A stretch of DNA of 64,000 nt from Novipirellula caenicola (GTDB taxonomy: Bacteria; Planctomycetota; Planctomycetia; Pirellulales; Pirellulaceae), in assembly GCF_039545035.1 (NCBI RefSeq), contig NZ_BAABRO010000017.1, forward strand, positions 62,001 to 126,000. The letters run 5' to 3'. Made by a program: the position numbers and the translations under genes. The notes under the pieces are model-generated. The model did no database searches and had not been told where the DNA came from. It saw only the letters and a program-made list of their open reading frames with translations. Position 1 is the first letter of the stretch. Each line of letters opens with the position of its first letter. This document shows positions 37,674 to 46,667 of this stretch, piece after piece.

Positions 37674-39560
37674 CTAGCGGCGTTTGCCACCTCGACCACG
37701 TCCACCGCCGCCACGGGCAGGTGTCTTTTTGTGGTTTTCGACATTGGCATCGACCAGGATGCTGACCGTTTCAAGCCAAGTCGGTGCGCTGGGGCGATCC
37801 GCCGATCCAGCAGCGGACGACTCATTGCGACGTCCCCGACCACGCGAACGCGACGAGGTATCAGACGAGTTGTCTCGGTCTGCAGAATCGCGTCCCTTGG
37901 AATCTCGGTTGCCACGTGATCCACGGCCCGATTGCGAACGCGATTTTTCACGGCGAAGGGCTTCGGCTTCGTCATCGTCTTCCATGTCATCGACAAACGA
38001 AGGAAGTTCGCCAAAGGCGTCCGACGTATCATCGTTGTCGACGTCTTTGCTCTCGTCCGCATTACGGGACTCATCACGATTGCGTCCACGTCGTCCGCCA
38101 CGGCGGCCGCGTCGTCGCGAGCGAGGTCGCGGAGCATCTTCGTCGCGATCCGCAGCCGCATCACCCGACTTGGCCGAGGTGTCGTCGCTGTCTTGTTCGT
38201 CGACGAGCAGTTCGTCGTCGTCAATGTCGTCTACAAACAGATTGGCACCGAAACCACCTTCATCCGCATCGCGGTTCGCATGGCGACCACGATCCGACCG
38301 TGAGCGATCCGAACGGTTGCTTGGTTCATCCGACGATTTTGCTGCACTTCGTTGGCGGCGACCGCCTTCGGCAGCCGGGCTTCGCTGGGAGTCGCGAGAC
38401 GAATCGCGTGAGGAGCGGCCTCGGCCGCCACGATCACGACCGGAATCATCGCCACGACCGGCATCATCGCTGCTGTCAGCCGCTTCTGCTGGTTTCGCAG
38501 GGCTGCCTTCGTTGCGTTCGAGCTCTTCTTCGGTAATCCGTTGGCGGACGCCTCGGCGGCGACCACGGCGACGTGGTTTGCGTTCGTTCCCCTCAGAATC
38601 TTTGTCGTCGAACGAAGATTTCTTCGAGATGAACTTTTGGTCCGAATCGGTCGAGGATTCGGTATCGCGGCTACGTGCGGGACGCTTGGGCGACTCGCTC
38701 GATCGCTCGCGGCTTTCGGTAGCCGATTTTTCCTGACGGGCTGGTTTTTCCTGGTGGGCTGGCCTTTCCTGACGGGCCGGTTTTTCGCTGCGAGGCGCGC
38801 CAAAACCTGCGTCGACGTCGCTGGCGTCGTCATCGTCGTCGGCGATGTCCAAACCGAGTCCGGTGCCAAATCCGCCGCGTTTTTCTGCCTTGGCCGGTTC
38901 AGGATCGCGTTTTTCTGCCTGCTTTTCCGCTCGAACGCTGCGTTCTCGAGAGCTGCGTTCTCGAGCAACCTCGGGCTCCGGCTTGGATTCCCGCTCGATT
39001 GCGAAATCATCGTCCACCGCAACGCCCAACTGGTTGGCCAAGCTGCCCCAAGCACGATCGGTATCGGCATTTTCAGGTTCTTCGGCCGCCCCGATGGGTT
39101 TGGATTTCTCTTGCAATCCAGCAGTGCCTACCGGATCGCGAGGTCGATCTTGGAACGATTTTTTGGGGGCCGCGTCCGTGGGGCGACTTGATGGTCCAGC
39201 TGGCTTGGCTACCGATTCTGTTTTCTTAGGAGGACCAAAGCCGGGGATTTTTTGTGGTGGAGTGGGCGAACGCAAAGCCTCTAGCACGTCTTCGACACTT
39301 TTCGGAGTGTCGCCCGACTCTTCGCTGCTGACCGGGCTCGGAGCACTGCGTCGCTGTGGCGTCGTTCCCGAATCGGAAAGTTTTTTCGCGTTCGAGTCCG
39401 ATTCAGGGGAAGAAGAAGGGGCCGATGACTCGGCTTTGGGTTTTTCGGATTCCGCAGAAGAGGCAGGCGACTGAGGAGGAGAGGTTTTCTTTTTTGGGGA
39501 ATCGCTTGAGCCAGAAGTGCCCAAGAGATTGGCAAGAAAGTTCCAGTGATCAGATCTCAT
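37674..39560 (-). CDS. very disordered Arg/Ser/Asp-rich protein with RGG-like end
   Basis: A 628-residue protein of low-complexity sequence. The N-terminus MRSDHWNFLANLLGTSG is ordered; a similar block WGSLANQLGV recurs near residue 170. Most of the rest is Ser, Arg, Asp, Glu, Lys and Pro in short repeats (RQEKPA, SRDSSRDS, GRGDDSGRDRGG). The C-terminus has an ordered piece TWLETVSILVDANVENHKK and ends ARGGGGRGRGGKRR, an RNA-binding-like RGG tail. No membrane helix or signal. It resembles bacterial proteins with RNA-binding disordered tails, but no family is recognised. The high RS/DE content makes long mirror frames on the opposite strand, which I do not call. Confidence 0.75.
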   Translation of the reverse strand: MRSDHWNFLANLLGTSGSSDSPKKKTSPPQSPASSAESEKPKAESSAPSSSPESDSNAKKLSDSGTTPQRRSAPSPVSSEESGDTPKSVEDVLEALRSPTPPQKIPGFGPPKKTESVAKPAGPSSRPTDAAPKKSFQDRPRDPVGTAGLQEKSKPIGAAEEPENADTDRAWGSLANQLGVAVDDDFAIERESKPEPEVARERSSRERSVRAEKQAEKRDPEPAKAEKRGGFGTGLGLDIADDDDDASDVDAGFGAPRSEKPARQERPAHQEKPARQEKSATESRERSSESPKRPARSRDTESSTDSDQKFISKKSSFDDKDSEGNERKPRRRGRRRGVRQRITEEELERNEGSPAKPAEAADSSDDAGRGDDSGRDRGGRGRSSRDSSRDSQRSPAAEGGRRQRSAAKSSDEPSNRSDRSRSDRGRHANRDADEGGFGANLFVDDIDDDELLVDEQDSDDTSAKSGDAAADRDEDAPRPRSRRRGRRGGRRGRNRDESRNADESKDVDNDDTSDAFGELPSFVDDMEDDDEAEALRREKSRSQSGRGSRGNRDSKGRDSADRDNSSDTSSRSRGRGRRNESSAAGSADRPSAPTWLETVSILVDANVENHKKTPARGGGGRGRGGKRR

Positions 39561-40191
39561 GGATAACTGTTTGGGTAGAATTTTTTGTGTTTTGTAGTGT
39601 TTTGGTCGGTCGCAGCAGCAGGGTGGAGCGTCGGCAGCCTACCGGTGTGTCGTGGTAGGTGCTCGGTAATCGCATCAAACGTGATCCGCGCGAATCCAGC
39701 AAAACAATGGGATATCGTTGAATTTTGGATAGCATTCCGGAGGGAATTTGCTTGTGAATTGAGGCATCGACTAGGCTGATTCAGTGCAGCTTACCGACAC
39801 AGTCGTACGCGTGCGCCATCCGATTCACCCCTATGTATAGCTTGGTGGGATTTTTCTCCCAAGCCCGAAGCTCGAAATATACTGATTCCGATGCCGGAAA
39901 CTGTGGCTTCGAGTCCCTTCAATCGCTTTGTTGTTGCTGCCCGTCATACCCCGTTTTTTTACGCATTTCCTCGGTTTTTGACGAAGTTTGACGATCAGAC
40001 GCCCGATTTTGATCGGTTTCCACCATTTGGGTGGTTTGTCAGCGAGGGAAACAAAGTTGGTCTTGTTTTTGCATCGACTCGGTCTCCGATCCCAGGGTTT
40101 CGCACAGGAACGTTGGCTTTTTCGGGTCCGTTTTCCGATCTAGATCAATGGGAACGCAATCGATCACTCAACCCCCTATCCCTAATTGCCC
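39561..40191. other. gene-free region before the AsmA-like gene
   Basis: About 630 bases. A 167-codon open frame starting at 39891 overlaps the next gene by 200 bases in another register and has no signal or family features, so I consider it spurious. No hairpin-plus-T-tract, tRNA or repeat was found. It should hold divergent promoters for the genes on either side. Confidence 0.4.
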
Positions 40192-43100
40192 ATGATGATG
40201 CGACCAGCCGAACACTCGCTCGCTCGATGGATTCGCTGGATCTCGTTCGCCGGGATGCTGGGGATCATGCTTGCATGGGGGGGCGGGACCGAGGTTTCCG
40301 CTCAAGCCCCACCGGCTGCGAGACCGAAGCCCGCAGCTGCGGCAAAGGACAATACCCGCTACTGGACCACCTCGTGGGATTTCGACTCGGTTGACGTTAA
40401 ACGACTGTCCGAACGTTTGAAGCGGTTGGGAATTGGGATTCCAATCGAAATGGAGGGGGCGGTCTCAGTCAATTTGAACGTCTCGGTCCCGCTGACCGCC
40501 CTGACCGACGCCAAGAAATATCGACTCGAAGGCCTCGTCCGCTCGCCGCGGTTGAAACTCGAGCAATTGGTGCTCGAGGATTTTCAAACGCATGTTCAGA
40601 TCGCCGATGGCGTGATGACGGTAGATCAAATCAACGGACGTTTGATTGACGCCGCAGGTCCGCGAGGGGCCCGGCAGGTGAACCGCGCCGGTGCCGGCCG
40701 GGTCACTGGGGCGGCGACGCTGCAGTTATCGCCGCTTGGTCAAATCGATGCCGCGATCACGACGGAATCGGTGGCCATCCAACCACTACACCAGCTGATT
40801 TTGGCCATCCAAGCTCGCGATGACCAACAACCGCTGCATGGCGTGGTGTCGGGTGAGATTCAGTTCCAAGCCCCGCTGAAATCGATTCGCGAAATCCAAA
40901 GTTGGAATGCAACGACTCAATTGCGAATTGACTCTCTGGCTCGCGGCGACGCGTTGCCGTTAGATATTCCATCGGCATCGATCTCGATCGCGGATGGGGT
41001 ACTGATGGCCAACGATTTGCAAATCCGCTCGAGCGCGTCGGCGGATCTGTCCGCTTCGCTTCAGGGACGGATCGAACTGAACCAGCAACAGCGATTCTCG
41101 TTTGCGGTTCGCGCGAATGATCTTCCCTTGGATACGTTGGCACAGCTTGCCGGAGCGAACGCGAATCGATTCGCCGCAGGCCAAGTTGATCTGGACGCGA
41201 CCGCGACTGGCGAATTGGCACAGTCGAAATGGACGATGGCGGGACGGGTAGCATCGCCCCGTTTAAGTATCGCCGGGGTGCAGCTTGGTTTGATCGAACA
41301 TGCGTTCGAGTTTGATCAGCAACACTTCAAACTCGCGCCCATCGGTGCAAGCGGCAATCCACCACGCGACGATCTGATCGTGCAAAACGTGCAGGCCAAT
41401 TACACGTTGCAGGATCGCCGCTGGGTGCTTTCCCAAATCGATGCCCAATTGTTCGGGGGCGAGATTTCCGGAGAGGCTTCCGTGGCACTGGATAAACAGG
41501 ACAGCAGCACGTTGAACTTGAGCTGGCAAGGGCTTTCGCCCAATGTCAACGCTCAGCTGTTTTCGCTCGCCGATGTGGTGATTTCCGCGAGTTCCTCGGG
41601 CAAGATCGATTGGACGCTTCCCGCCGGCGATTGGAGCCGATTGGCCGACCAAAGCGGAAATGTTCAAGTTCAACTCGATTCGATCAAAGTAGGCGATGCT
41701 GATATCGGACAGATGGATCTTGTGATTTCAAAATCCGACGATGCCTTGAAACTCACCGCCGACGGGAATTTGTTCGGTGGCGATGTCAAAGTGGAAACGC
41801 AATCCGACGTGACCGCCGACATGACATGGCAAGATCTGTGGCAACGCCCCTCGCAAATTCGTTTGTCGGTCAATCGGATTCGCATCGATCGGTTGGTGAT
41901 GGTGATGCCGCAGCAGTCCTGGTTGGTCCCACGCTTTCGCCAACTTCGTGGTCTGGTATCGGCTGACATCGAGTTGGACGGTGCATTGGGTGCGTCGCAG
42001 CAGGATGCTCCGCTGCGATCGACCGCAGGAATTCAACTCGACCATCTGTCACTTGGCACGGTCTTAATCACCCATCGTCTGGAGATCGCACTGCGAACGC
42101 GTGGCAGCAGCGTCGATGTCGATAAAGTGTCAGGGATTTACGCCGGAGGCCGAATCACAGCGCGCGGCCAGTGGGACGTGTTACAGAACGATGGACACAT
42201 CGATGTCCAGGTCGCGTCGGTCGATGCATCCCCTTCGATCCGATTGTTATCAGAACAGGTGGCTGATTTTGTCGAAGGAAAATTATCGGGCCAATTTCAT
42301 GTGACCGGTGGAGGGTCGATTCGGGCGCGAGGTGCGGTCCAGGCACACGATGCCGTGGTCGCTGGCATTCCCGTCGGCGATGCCAACAGCGGAATGATCG
42401 CCTCCTATTCCCTTGGCAGCGGTCAATGGGATGCCTCCTTTTCCTCGATTCATGGCGAAGTCGCTCGCGGACGATTGCGTGGGTTTGCGAAACTCAAATC
42501 GTCCTATCGCCCCAATCGTTTCGATTTGGCCAGCCAATGGTCGTTCGAACGTGTAAATTTTGCCAAGTTTATCGCGGACGCTGGAGGCGGAAGTTTTTCC
42601 TACGCCAACGGCCAAGTCCGTGGAAAGTTAACGCTGGGCGGCGAGGCGATTGCCAGCAGCGATGATCTTCGAGGATCCTTTTCCACCGAATTGGATGGCT
42701 CGCAAGCCTCGGCGATCCCAGGGCTGAGCGAGGCCCAGCGGTTTCTCGGCGCCGTTCCGTTGGCCGGGATCCGAATCGAGGACGGCCAGCTCAGCGGAAC
42801 CATCACTCGCGGTCGTGCCCGGATCGATGAATTTGTCCTCAGTAGCCCGCAGCTCAAAGTATGGGCGGACGGCTACGTGCAGCTAGATAATCTGCGGATG
42901 GATGTCGAGGCGGTGATTTCGACTGGCAACTTCCAAGCCAGCCAAGTGATGGAGGTCTATCTGCAAATTGCCTCGTTTACCTCGCTTTCGCCAGTCGCTC
43001 TTTTTATTCGCATCAACCAACTGCTCAGCAATCGCACCATCTATGTGGACGTCGGGGGAACCCTGTACGATCCCAAACTGAGACTGCGGCCGCTCGCGAC

Positions 43101-43197
43101 CCTGCGAGACGAAGTGGCTCGTTATATCGTCAGCGAGGTATTGGGGCTGAATTGTGCCGTGTTTGGCTCGGAAAACCCCTTCCAAGCCCAAAACTGA
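40192..43197 (+). CDS. large exported AsmA/TamB-like protein
   Basis: A 1001-residue protein with an N-terminal signal segment (about residues 11-38, WIRWISFAGMLGIMLAWGG...VSA) and long runs of short alternating beta strands typical of AsmA/TamB-type lipid-transfer proteins. Recurrent units such as RLEGLVRSPRLKLEQLVLEDF, IADGVLMANDLQIRSSASADL and GSFSTELDGSQASAIPGL show the pattern; the end (VYLQIASFTSLSPVALFIRINQLLSNRTIYVDVGGTL) matches the conserved AsmA-like C-terminus. Three ATG codons stand in a row at 40192-40200, with a TTG one step upstream. It is followed, 275 bases later, by a Wza-like lipoprotein, so both may serve the cell envelope. Confidence 0.75.
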   Translation: MMMRPAEHSLARWIRWISFAGMLGIMLAWGGGTEVSAQAPPAARPKPAAAAKDNTRYWTTSWDFDSVDVKRLSERLKRLGIGIPIEMEGAVSVNLNVSVPLTALTDAKKYRLEGLVRSPRLKLEQLVLEDFQTHVQIADGVMTVDQINGRLIDAAGPRGARQVNRAGAGRVTGAATLQLSPLGQIDAAITTESVAIQPLHQLILAIQARDDQQPLHGVVSGEIQFQAPLKSIREIQSWNATTQLRIDSLARGDALPLDIPSASISIADGVLMANDLQIRSSASADLSASLQGRIELNQQQRFSFAVRANDLPLDTLAQLAGANANRFAAGQVDLDATATGELAQSKWTMAGRVASPRLSIAGVQLGLIEHAFEFDQQHFKLAPIGASGNPPRDDLIVQNVQANYTLQDRRWVLSQIDAQLFGGEISGEASVALDKQDSSTLNLSWQGLSPNVNAQLFSLADVVISASSSGKIDWTLPAGDWSRLADQSGNVQVQLDSIKVGDADIGQMDLVISKSDDALKLTADGNLFGGDVKVETQSDVTADMTWQDLWQRPSQIRLSVNRIRIDRLVMVMPQQSWLVPRFRQLRGLVSADIELDGALGASQQDAPLRSTAGIQLDHLSLGTVLITHRLEIALRTRGSSVDVDKVSGIYAGGRITARGQWDVLQNDGHIDVQVASVDASPSIRLLSEQVADFVEGKLSGQFHVTGGGSIRARGAVQAHDAVVAGIPVGDANSGMIASYSLGSGQWDASFSSIHGEVARGRLRGFAKLKSSYRPNRFDLASQWSFERVNFAKFIADAGGGSFSYANGQVRGKLTLGGEAIASSDDLRGSFSTELDGSQASAIPGLSEAQRFLGAVPLAGIRIEDGQLSGTITRGRARIDEFVLSSPQLKVWADGYVQLDNLRMDVEAVISTGNFQASQVMEVYLQIASFTSLSPVALFIRINQLLSNRTIYVDVGGTLYDPKLRLRPLATLRDEVARYIVSEVLGLNCAVFGSENPFQAQN

Positions 43198-43473
43198 CCC
43201 GTTCTGTACCTGATCGACCGTTTTGCCCGATCGACCCGCCATGCCTGTTCGACCCGGGCCTTGCTGCGTCGGACCTCTGTCATGTTCGGTCGACATGAAT
43301 TTGGCTGCATGGTCGATTTTTGGCGAGATTGCCTTCGAAATCTGTGAAACCTTGGCGTTTGCGTAGAAATACCGGAGCATCTCAATTGCATCGGCGATGC
43401 CCCTCTTGTTAGGACGATAAAACCGACTGGATCAATTTAGTCGATTTTAATCTTGCCTTGGGGCCTACCCATC

Positions 43474-44571
43474 ATGTTTCGCACACTCCTCGTCGCCGTT
43501 CTGCTTATGCCTTTGGTAGGGTGCAGCGCTCTGGGACTCTCGCTGTTTCCCACTGGACACTATTTGACCCGGCAAAGCGAAGAGCTTTTGCAGAAGTCGC
43601 CCAGTCCTGCCAATTTGCCGCGTGAGCTCAACCGGACGGTGGTCGAAGCGCACTATCTCGAACCCGGCGACGTGCTGTTAATCGAAACGGTAAAACTCGA
43701 CAGCGATGTGCGATTGCCGGCGGACCAGCATGTGTTGACCGACGGCAGCATCGATCTCGGCGGTTACGGCCGCGTCGTCGTTGCCGGCTTGACGCTCGAA
43801 GATGCCGAAGCCCTCGTGGAACAGACGTTGGTGGAAGAAGGCGAAGAAGAAACCGAGATCAATATTCGCTTGCTAGAAGCGATGCATCGTTTCTATGTCC
43901 TCGGTGAAGTCAATTCACCAGGCAGCTATCCGTTGACCGGTTACGAAACGGTGCTCGATGGCATCTTGGCCGCCGGCGGTTTGACCAGTGATGCGGCACC
44001 TTGCAAGCTTTTGCTAGCGCGCCCAACCACGTCCCATTCGTGTCGAGTCACGCTGCCGATTTGCTATCGCGAAATCACTCAAATGGGCGATACGGCAACC
44101 AATTACCAGCTTATGCCGGGAGACCGCATCTATGTCGCTGGCCGCACGTTTTGTGAAGAGCTGATGTTTTGGCAGGCCACACAAACCTGTGACCGCTGCT
44201 GTAAATGCCAAACCCCTTGTCCTCATCCCGAAACGGTCAGCACGATCGCGCCGGTGACCCCCGGTTTGATCGGCGTCCCGATGGCGCGGCAACCCCACGC
44301 TAAAGAAGTCATGCTGTCGCCCGAATCGTGGCAACACGGGGCGCAAATCTCGGATCTCGAGCCCTCGACGTCGTATCGCCAGGACGTCGAGATGCTGCCC
44401 AACACGTCGCTAGTGCCGACCCCGGCAGCAAACGATGACGATTCCGACTCGCTTGAATCGAGCCGGATTTTTGTGCCGCGATCGTCGCAACCGCCTGCGA
44501 CGTCCCAGTCCAATCCGGCCTTGGATGGCCAACTCGACTTTTCCGAACCGATGGCGTCCCCCAATCCTTAG
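43474..44571 (+). CDS. Wza-like polysaccharide export lipoprotein (SLBB/poly_export)
   Basis: Outer membrane-directed lipoprotein of the polysaccharide secretion type. The lipobox LVGC (C17) follows a hydrophobic signal MFRTLLVAVLLMPLVGC. Then comes the poly_export domain with YLEPGDVLLIETVK (about 70), DQHVLTDGSIDLGGYGRV and GLTLEDAEALVEQTL, and an SLBB domain FYVLGEVNSPGSYPLTGYETVLDGILAAGG. A cysteine-rich segment (CDRCCKCQTPC) and a Pro/Ser-rich tail follow, which is unusual for Wza. The protein is 365 residues. No capsule genes adjoin, so its polymer is unknown; a GT4 pair lies 7 kb away. Confidence 0.85.
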   Translation: MFRTLLVAVLLMPLVGCSALGLSLFPTGHYLTRQSEELLQKSPSPANLPRELNRTVVEAHYLEPGDVLLIETVKLDSDVRLPADQHVLTDGSIDLGGYGRVVVAGLTLEDAEALVEQTLVEEGEEETEINIRLLEAMHRFYVLGEVNSPGSYPLTGYETVLDGILAAGGLTSDAAPCKLLLARPTTSHSCRVTLPICYREITQMGDTATNYQLMPGDRIYVAGRTFCEELMFWQATQTCDRCCKCQTPCPHPETVSTIAPVTPGLIGVPMARQPHAKEVMLSPESWQHGAQISDLEPSTSYRQDVEMLPNTSLVPTPAANDDDSDSLESSRIFVPRSSQPPATSQSNPALDGQLDFSEPMASPNP

Positions 44572-44784
44572 CCGCTGAGGTCGGTCGCTAAACTCTCTTT
44601 GCTAGCATTTTAACTAGAAAATTGCTAACGAAATTTTTGCGAAGACGTTTGCTTTGCGTCGCCGGATTGCCTAATATCTCGGCCCAGAATCACGGTGCAT
44701 CGTTTGTGTGTGGCAGACGGCAGCCCCGGCGATTAAATGCGGACGCATTTTGTTGGCAATTTGTTGAAAAGGGAGTTGAAGACA

Positions 44785-45060
44785 ATGACACGTATTCCAT
44801 TGAGCCGAGCGGAAGAGGAAGCACGCCTTCGCCGCGAACGATTGGACCTCAGCATTGCGGAGATGGGGCTTTCGGTTCGAACCACCAATTGTTTGGAAGA
44901 GACGGGGATTTTGACGGTCCGTGATCTTTTGAACGCGACCCCACGACGATTGTTGGGGATCAGCAACTTTGGTGAAAAGACACTCGAAGAGGTGTACGCC
45001 GCGCTCGAAGAGCTCGGTTTCTATCGTCCTGGTCGCGAAGTCACTGCGGTGGTTTCGTAG
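44785..45060 (+). CDS. orphan RNA polymerase alpha C-terminal domain protein
   Basis: A 91-residue protein that consists of an alpha-CTD with a short charged N-terminal helix. The domain reads SVRTTNCLEETGILTVRDLL then LLGISNFGEKTLEEVYAALEELG, the same helix-hairpin-helix pattern as residues 265-320 of E. coli RpoA, with the UP-element and activator-contacting NFGEKTL turn. There is no alpha-NTD, so it is not the polymerase subunit. SD GGGAG lies 11 bases before the ATG. It starts six bases before the membrane arrestin-like gene, heading the cluster. It may compete for or recruit transcription factors; that is inference. Confidence 0.85.
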   Translation: MTRIPLSRAEEEARLRRERLDLSIAEMGLSVRTTNCLEETGILTVRDLLNATPRRLLGISNFGEKTLEEVYAALEELGFYRPGREVTAVVS

Positions 45061-45066
45061 TCGCTG

Positions 45067-46128
45067 ATGCCCCGATTCCCAAAGCCATGGAGCAAGAAGC
45101 GGGGCAAGCGTCATTTAGGGCATGCGCTCAGTGGACTAGCCGGCGAAGCAGTCTTTTACGTTTCGCTGTTTCTGCTGGGCGTGTTCGGGATCTCGGTCGT
45201 CATGATCGCCCGGTTTGCCCCCGAACAGGCACTCGAAGGGTCAACCGAGACCCTTTCAAGCTCGCTTAGCTTTTGGGTGTTCGGCATTCTCTCGCTGGCG
45301 GCGATCGCCAGTGGAGGTGGCGGGTTGCTGATCCGGCTCAGTAGTTTGGCGACCAGCCACGAACGACGCTCGGCGAAGGCCAGCCGCAGCGGTTCGATCG
45401 AAATCATCGGTCCATCGGCGGACGACGATTCCAAATTGCCCAGTGTGCCACAGGGTCGGCTGCTGACCGATAGTCCTGGTGAACGGTTGACCTATCGTTT
45501 AGCGATGTCCAACCCCGACGACGGCGGCGTGTTGGGACCCGCGCTTTTGGCGCTGCTATGGAATACCGTTTGGTTCGTTTTGTTAGCCGTTGTCGTTTCG
45601 GGGATTTATTACGACCGCCCCCGTCATATCTTGACATTTCTGCTGTTGCCGCTAGGCGGCATTGGCTTGTGGGCGTTTCGATCGTTCATCTCGCAAGTCC
45701 GGCGGATTGCGGGGGTTGGGGCGACGATTGTCGAAATCAGCCATCATCCGTTGGTCCCAGGCGACGACTATCGCGTCTATGTCTGCCAAATGGGACGTCT
45801 AAAACTTCGCCGATTAAAAATTTTGTTGTGTTGCGAGGAAGAGACGTTTTATCGCCAAGGAACGGACGTAAGGGTGGAAAAATACGAAGCGTTTAGCCAA
45901 GTAATCCTAAATCAGCGAGACGTTGCGGTTGACCCACAGGCCCCTTGGGAACAACAATTAGCCATCGAGCTTCCCGAGAACGTCATGCATTCGTTTGTTG
46001 GTTCTCACAACGCAATTCGCTGGAAGATCGTCGTTTCCGGAGAGTCACGCCCTTGGCCATCGTTCTGCCGAAGTTTCCCCGTCATCGTTCATCCACCCGG
46101 ATTGCCGCCGAAACGCAACCCGCGGTAA
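45067..46128 (+). CDS. membrane protein with DUF3592/arrestin-like domain
   Basis: A 353-residue protein with membrane helices near residues 25-50, 70-95, 160-185 and 192-212. The C-terminal 130 residues carry an arrestin-like beta pattern, with ISHHPLVPGDDYRVYVCQMG, LKILLCCEEETFYRQGT and NVMHSFVGSHNAIRWKIVVSGES followed by WPSFCRSFPVIVHP. Those blocks resemble the extracellular or cytosolic arrestin domains in bacterial DUF3592 proteins. Its end overlaps the next, also arrestin-like, gene by 76 bases. It begins six bases after the alpha-CTD gene. Confidence 0.75.
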   Translation: MPRFPKPWSKKRGKRHLGHALSGLAGEAVFYVSLFLLGVFGISVVMIARFAPEQALEGSTETLSSSLSFWVFGILSLAAIASGGGGLLIRLSSLATSHERRSAKASRSGSIEIIGPSADDDSKLPSVPQGRLLTDSPGERLTYRLAMSNPDDGGVLGPALLALLWNTVWFVLLAVVVSGIYYDRPRHILTFLLLPLGGIGLWAFRSFISQVRRIAGVGATIVEISHHPLVPGDDYRVYVCQMGRLKLRRLKILLCCEEETFYRQGTDVRVEKYEAFSQVILNQRDVAVDPQAPWEQQLAIELPENVMHSFVGSHNAIRWKIVVSGESRPWPSFCRSFPVIVHPPGLPPKRNPR

Positions 46129-46652
46129 ATGTAGCGTTGTGCCGGGATGACGCGGTTTACGAGGTGGGAGACCAATTGACCGCGCGTTGGCGGATCAGCC
46201 GCGTCCCGCTGGATCAAGTGCAAGGCGTCGAAATTTCGGTGCTCTGGCACACCGAAGGCAAAGGCGACGAGGATCTGCACGTTCATCATTTTCACCGACT
46301 CGATGAACAACAATTGCGGCAAGCGGGACTCGCCGAGACTCAGTCATTGTCGTGTAAATTGCCCTACACACCGCTGAGCTATCACGGTCATCTGATCCGG
46401 GTGTGTTGGTGCCTGCGTTTGCGATTGTTTGTCGCCGGCGCCCGGGAAACGGTCAGTGAACAACCGTTCCATTTGGTGTCCAACCGATTGCGAGCCAACG
46501 CGCCGCTGGGATGCGAAATGACGAACCAGGACGGAGCAAAGCCATCGACGCTTTCCGCCGACGTCAAAAAGTCATTGGATCTGAAAAAGGGCTTCGTTCA
46601 TCACAGTCGCTCGAGTCGGTTGGCAACCGCTTCTAGCGCGAAGCGATACTAA
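46053..46652 (+). CDS. arrestin-like protein of unknown function
   Basis: A soluble protein of about 199 residues. The core (about 25-150) has VYEVGDQLTARWRISRVPLD, VEISVLWHTEGKGDEDLHVHHF and SCKLPYTPLSYHGHLIRVCW, an arrestin-fold pattern like the domain of the preceding gene. The last 50 residues are a charged tail. No good ATG exists; a TTG at 46053 nine bases after GGAGAG gives this length, and the overlap with the upstream gene would couple translation. The start is uncertain. The pair could form an arrestin-like heterodimer; this is inference. Confidence 0.65.
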   Translation: MAIVLPKFPRHRSSTRIAAETQPAVNVALCRDDAVYEVGDQLTARWRISRVPLDQVQGVEISVLWHTEGKGDEDLHVHHFHRLDEQQLRQAGLAETQSLSCKLPYTPLSYHGHLIRVCWCLRLRLFVAGARETVSEQPFHLVSNRLRANAPLGCEMTNQDGAKPSTLSADVKKSLDLKKGFVHHSRSSRLATASSAKRY

Positions 46653-46667
46653 GCCGTAGGCACGGCG

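Noticed and set aside
37684-38736. 350-codon plus-strand frame opposite the disordered-protein gene
   Set aside because: It is the mirror of Arg/Ser/Asp-rich codons on the minus strand, which read as Ser/Arg/Pro in several frames.
39891-40394. 167-codon plus-strand open frame before the AsmA-like gene
   Set aside because: Overlaps that gene by 200 bases in another frame; no signal peptide or domain, and no ribosome binding site.
43212-43254. three short GATCGACC-like direct copies after the AsmA-like gene
   Set aside because: Only eight bases each, with uneven spacing (17 and 18), so they may be chance; no CRISPR-like repeat-spacer order.
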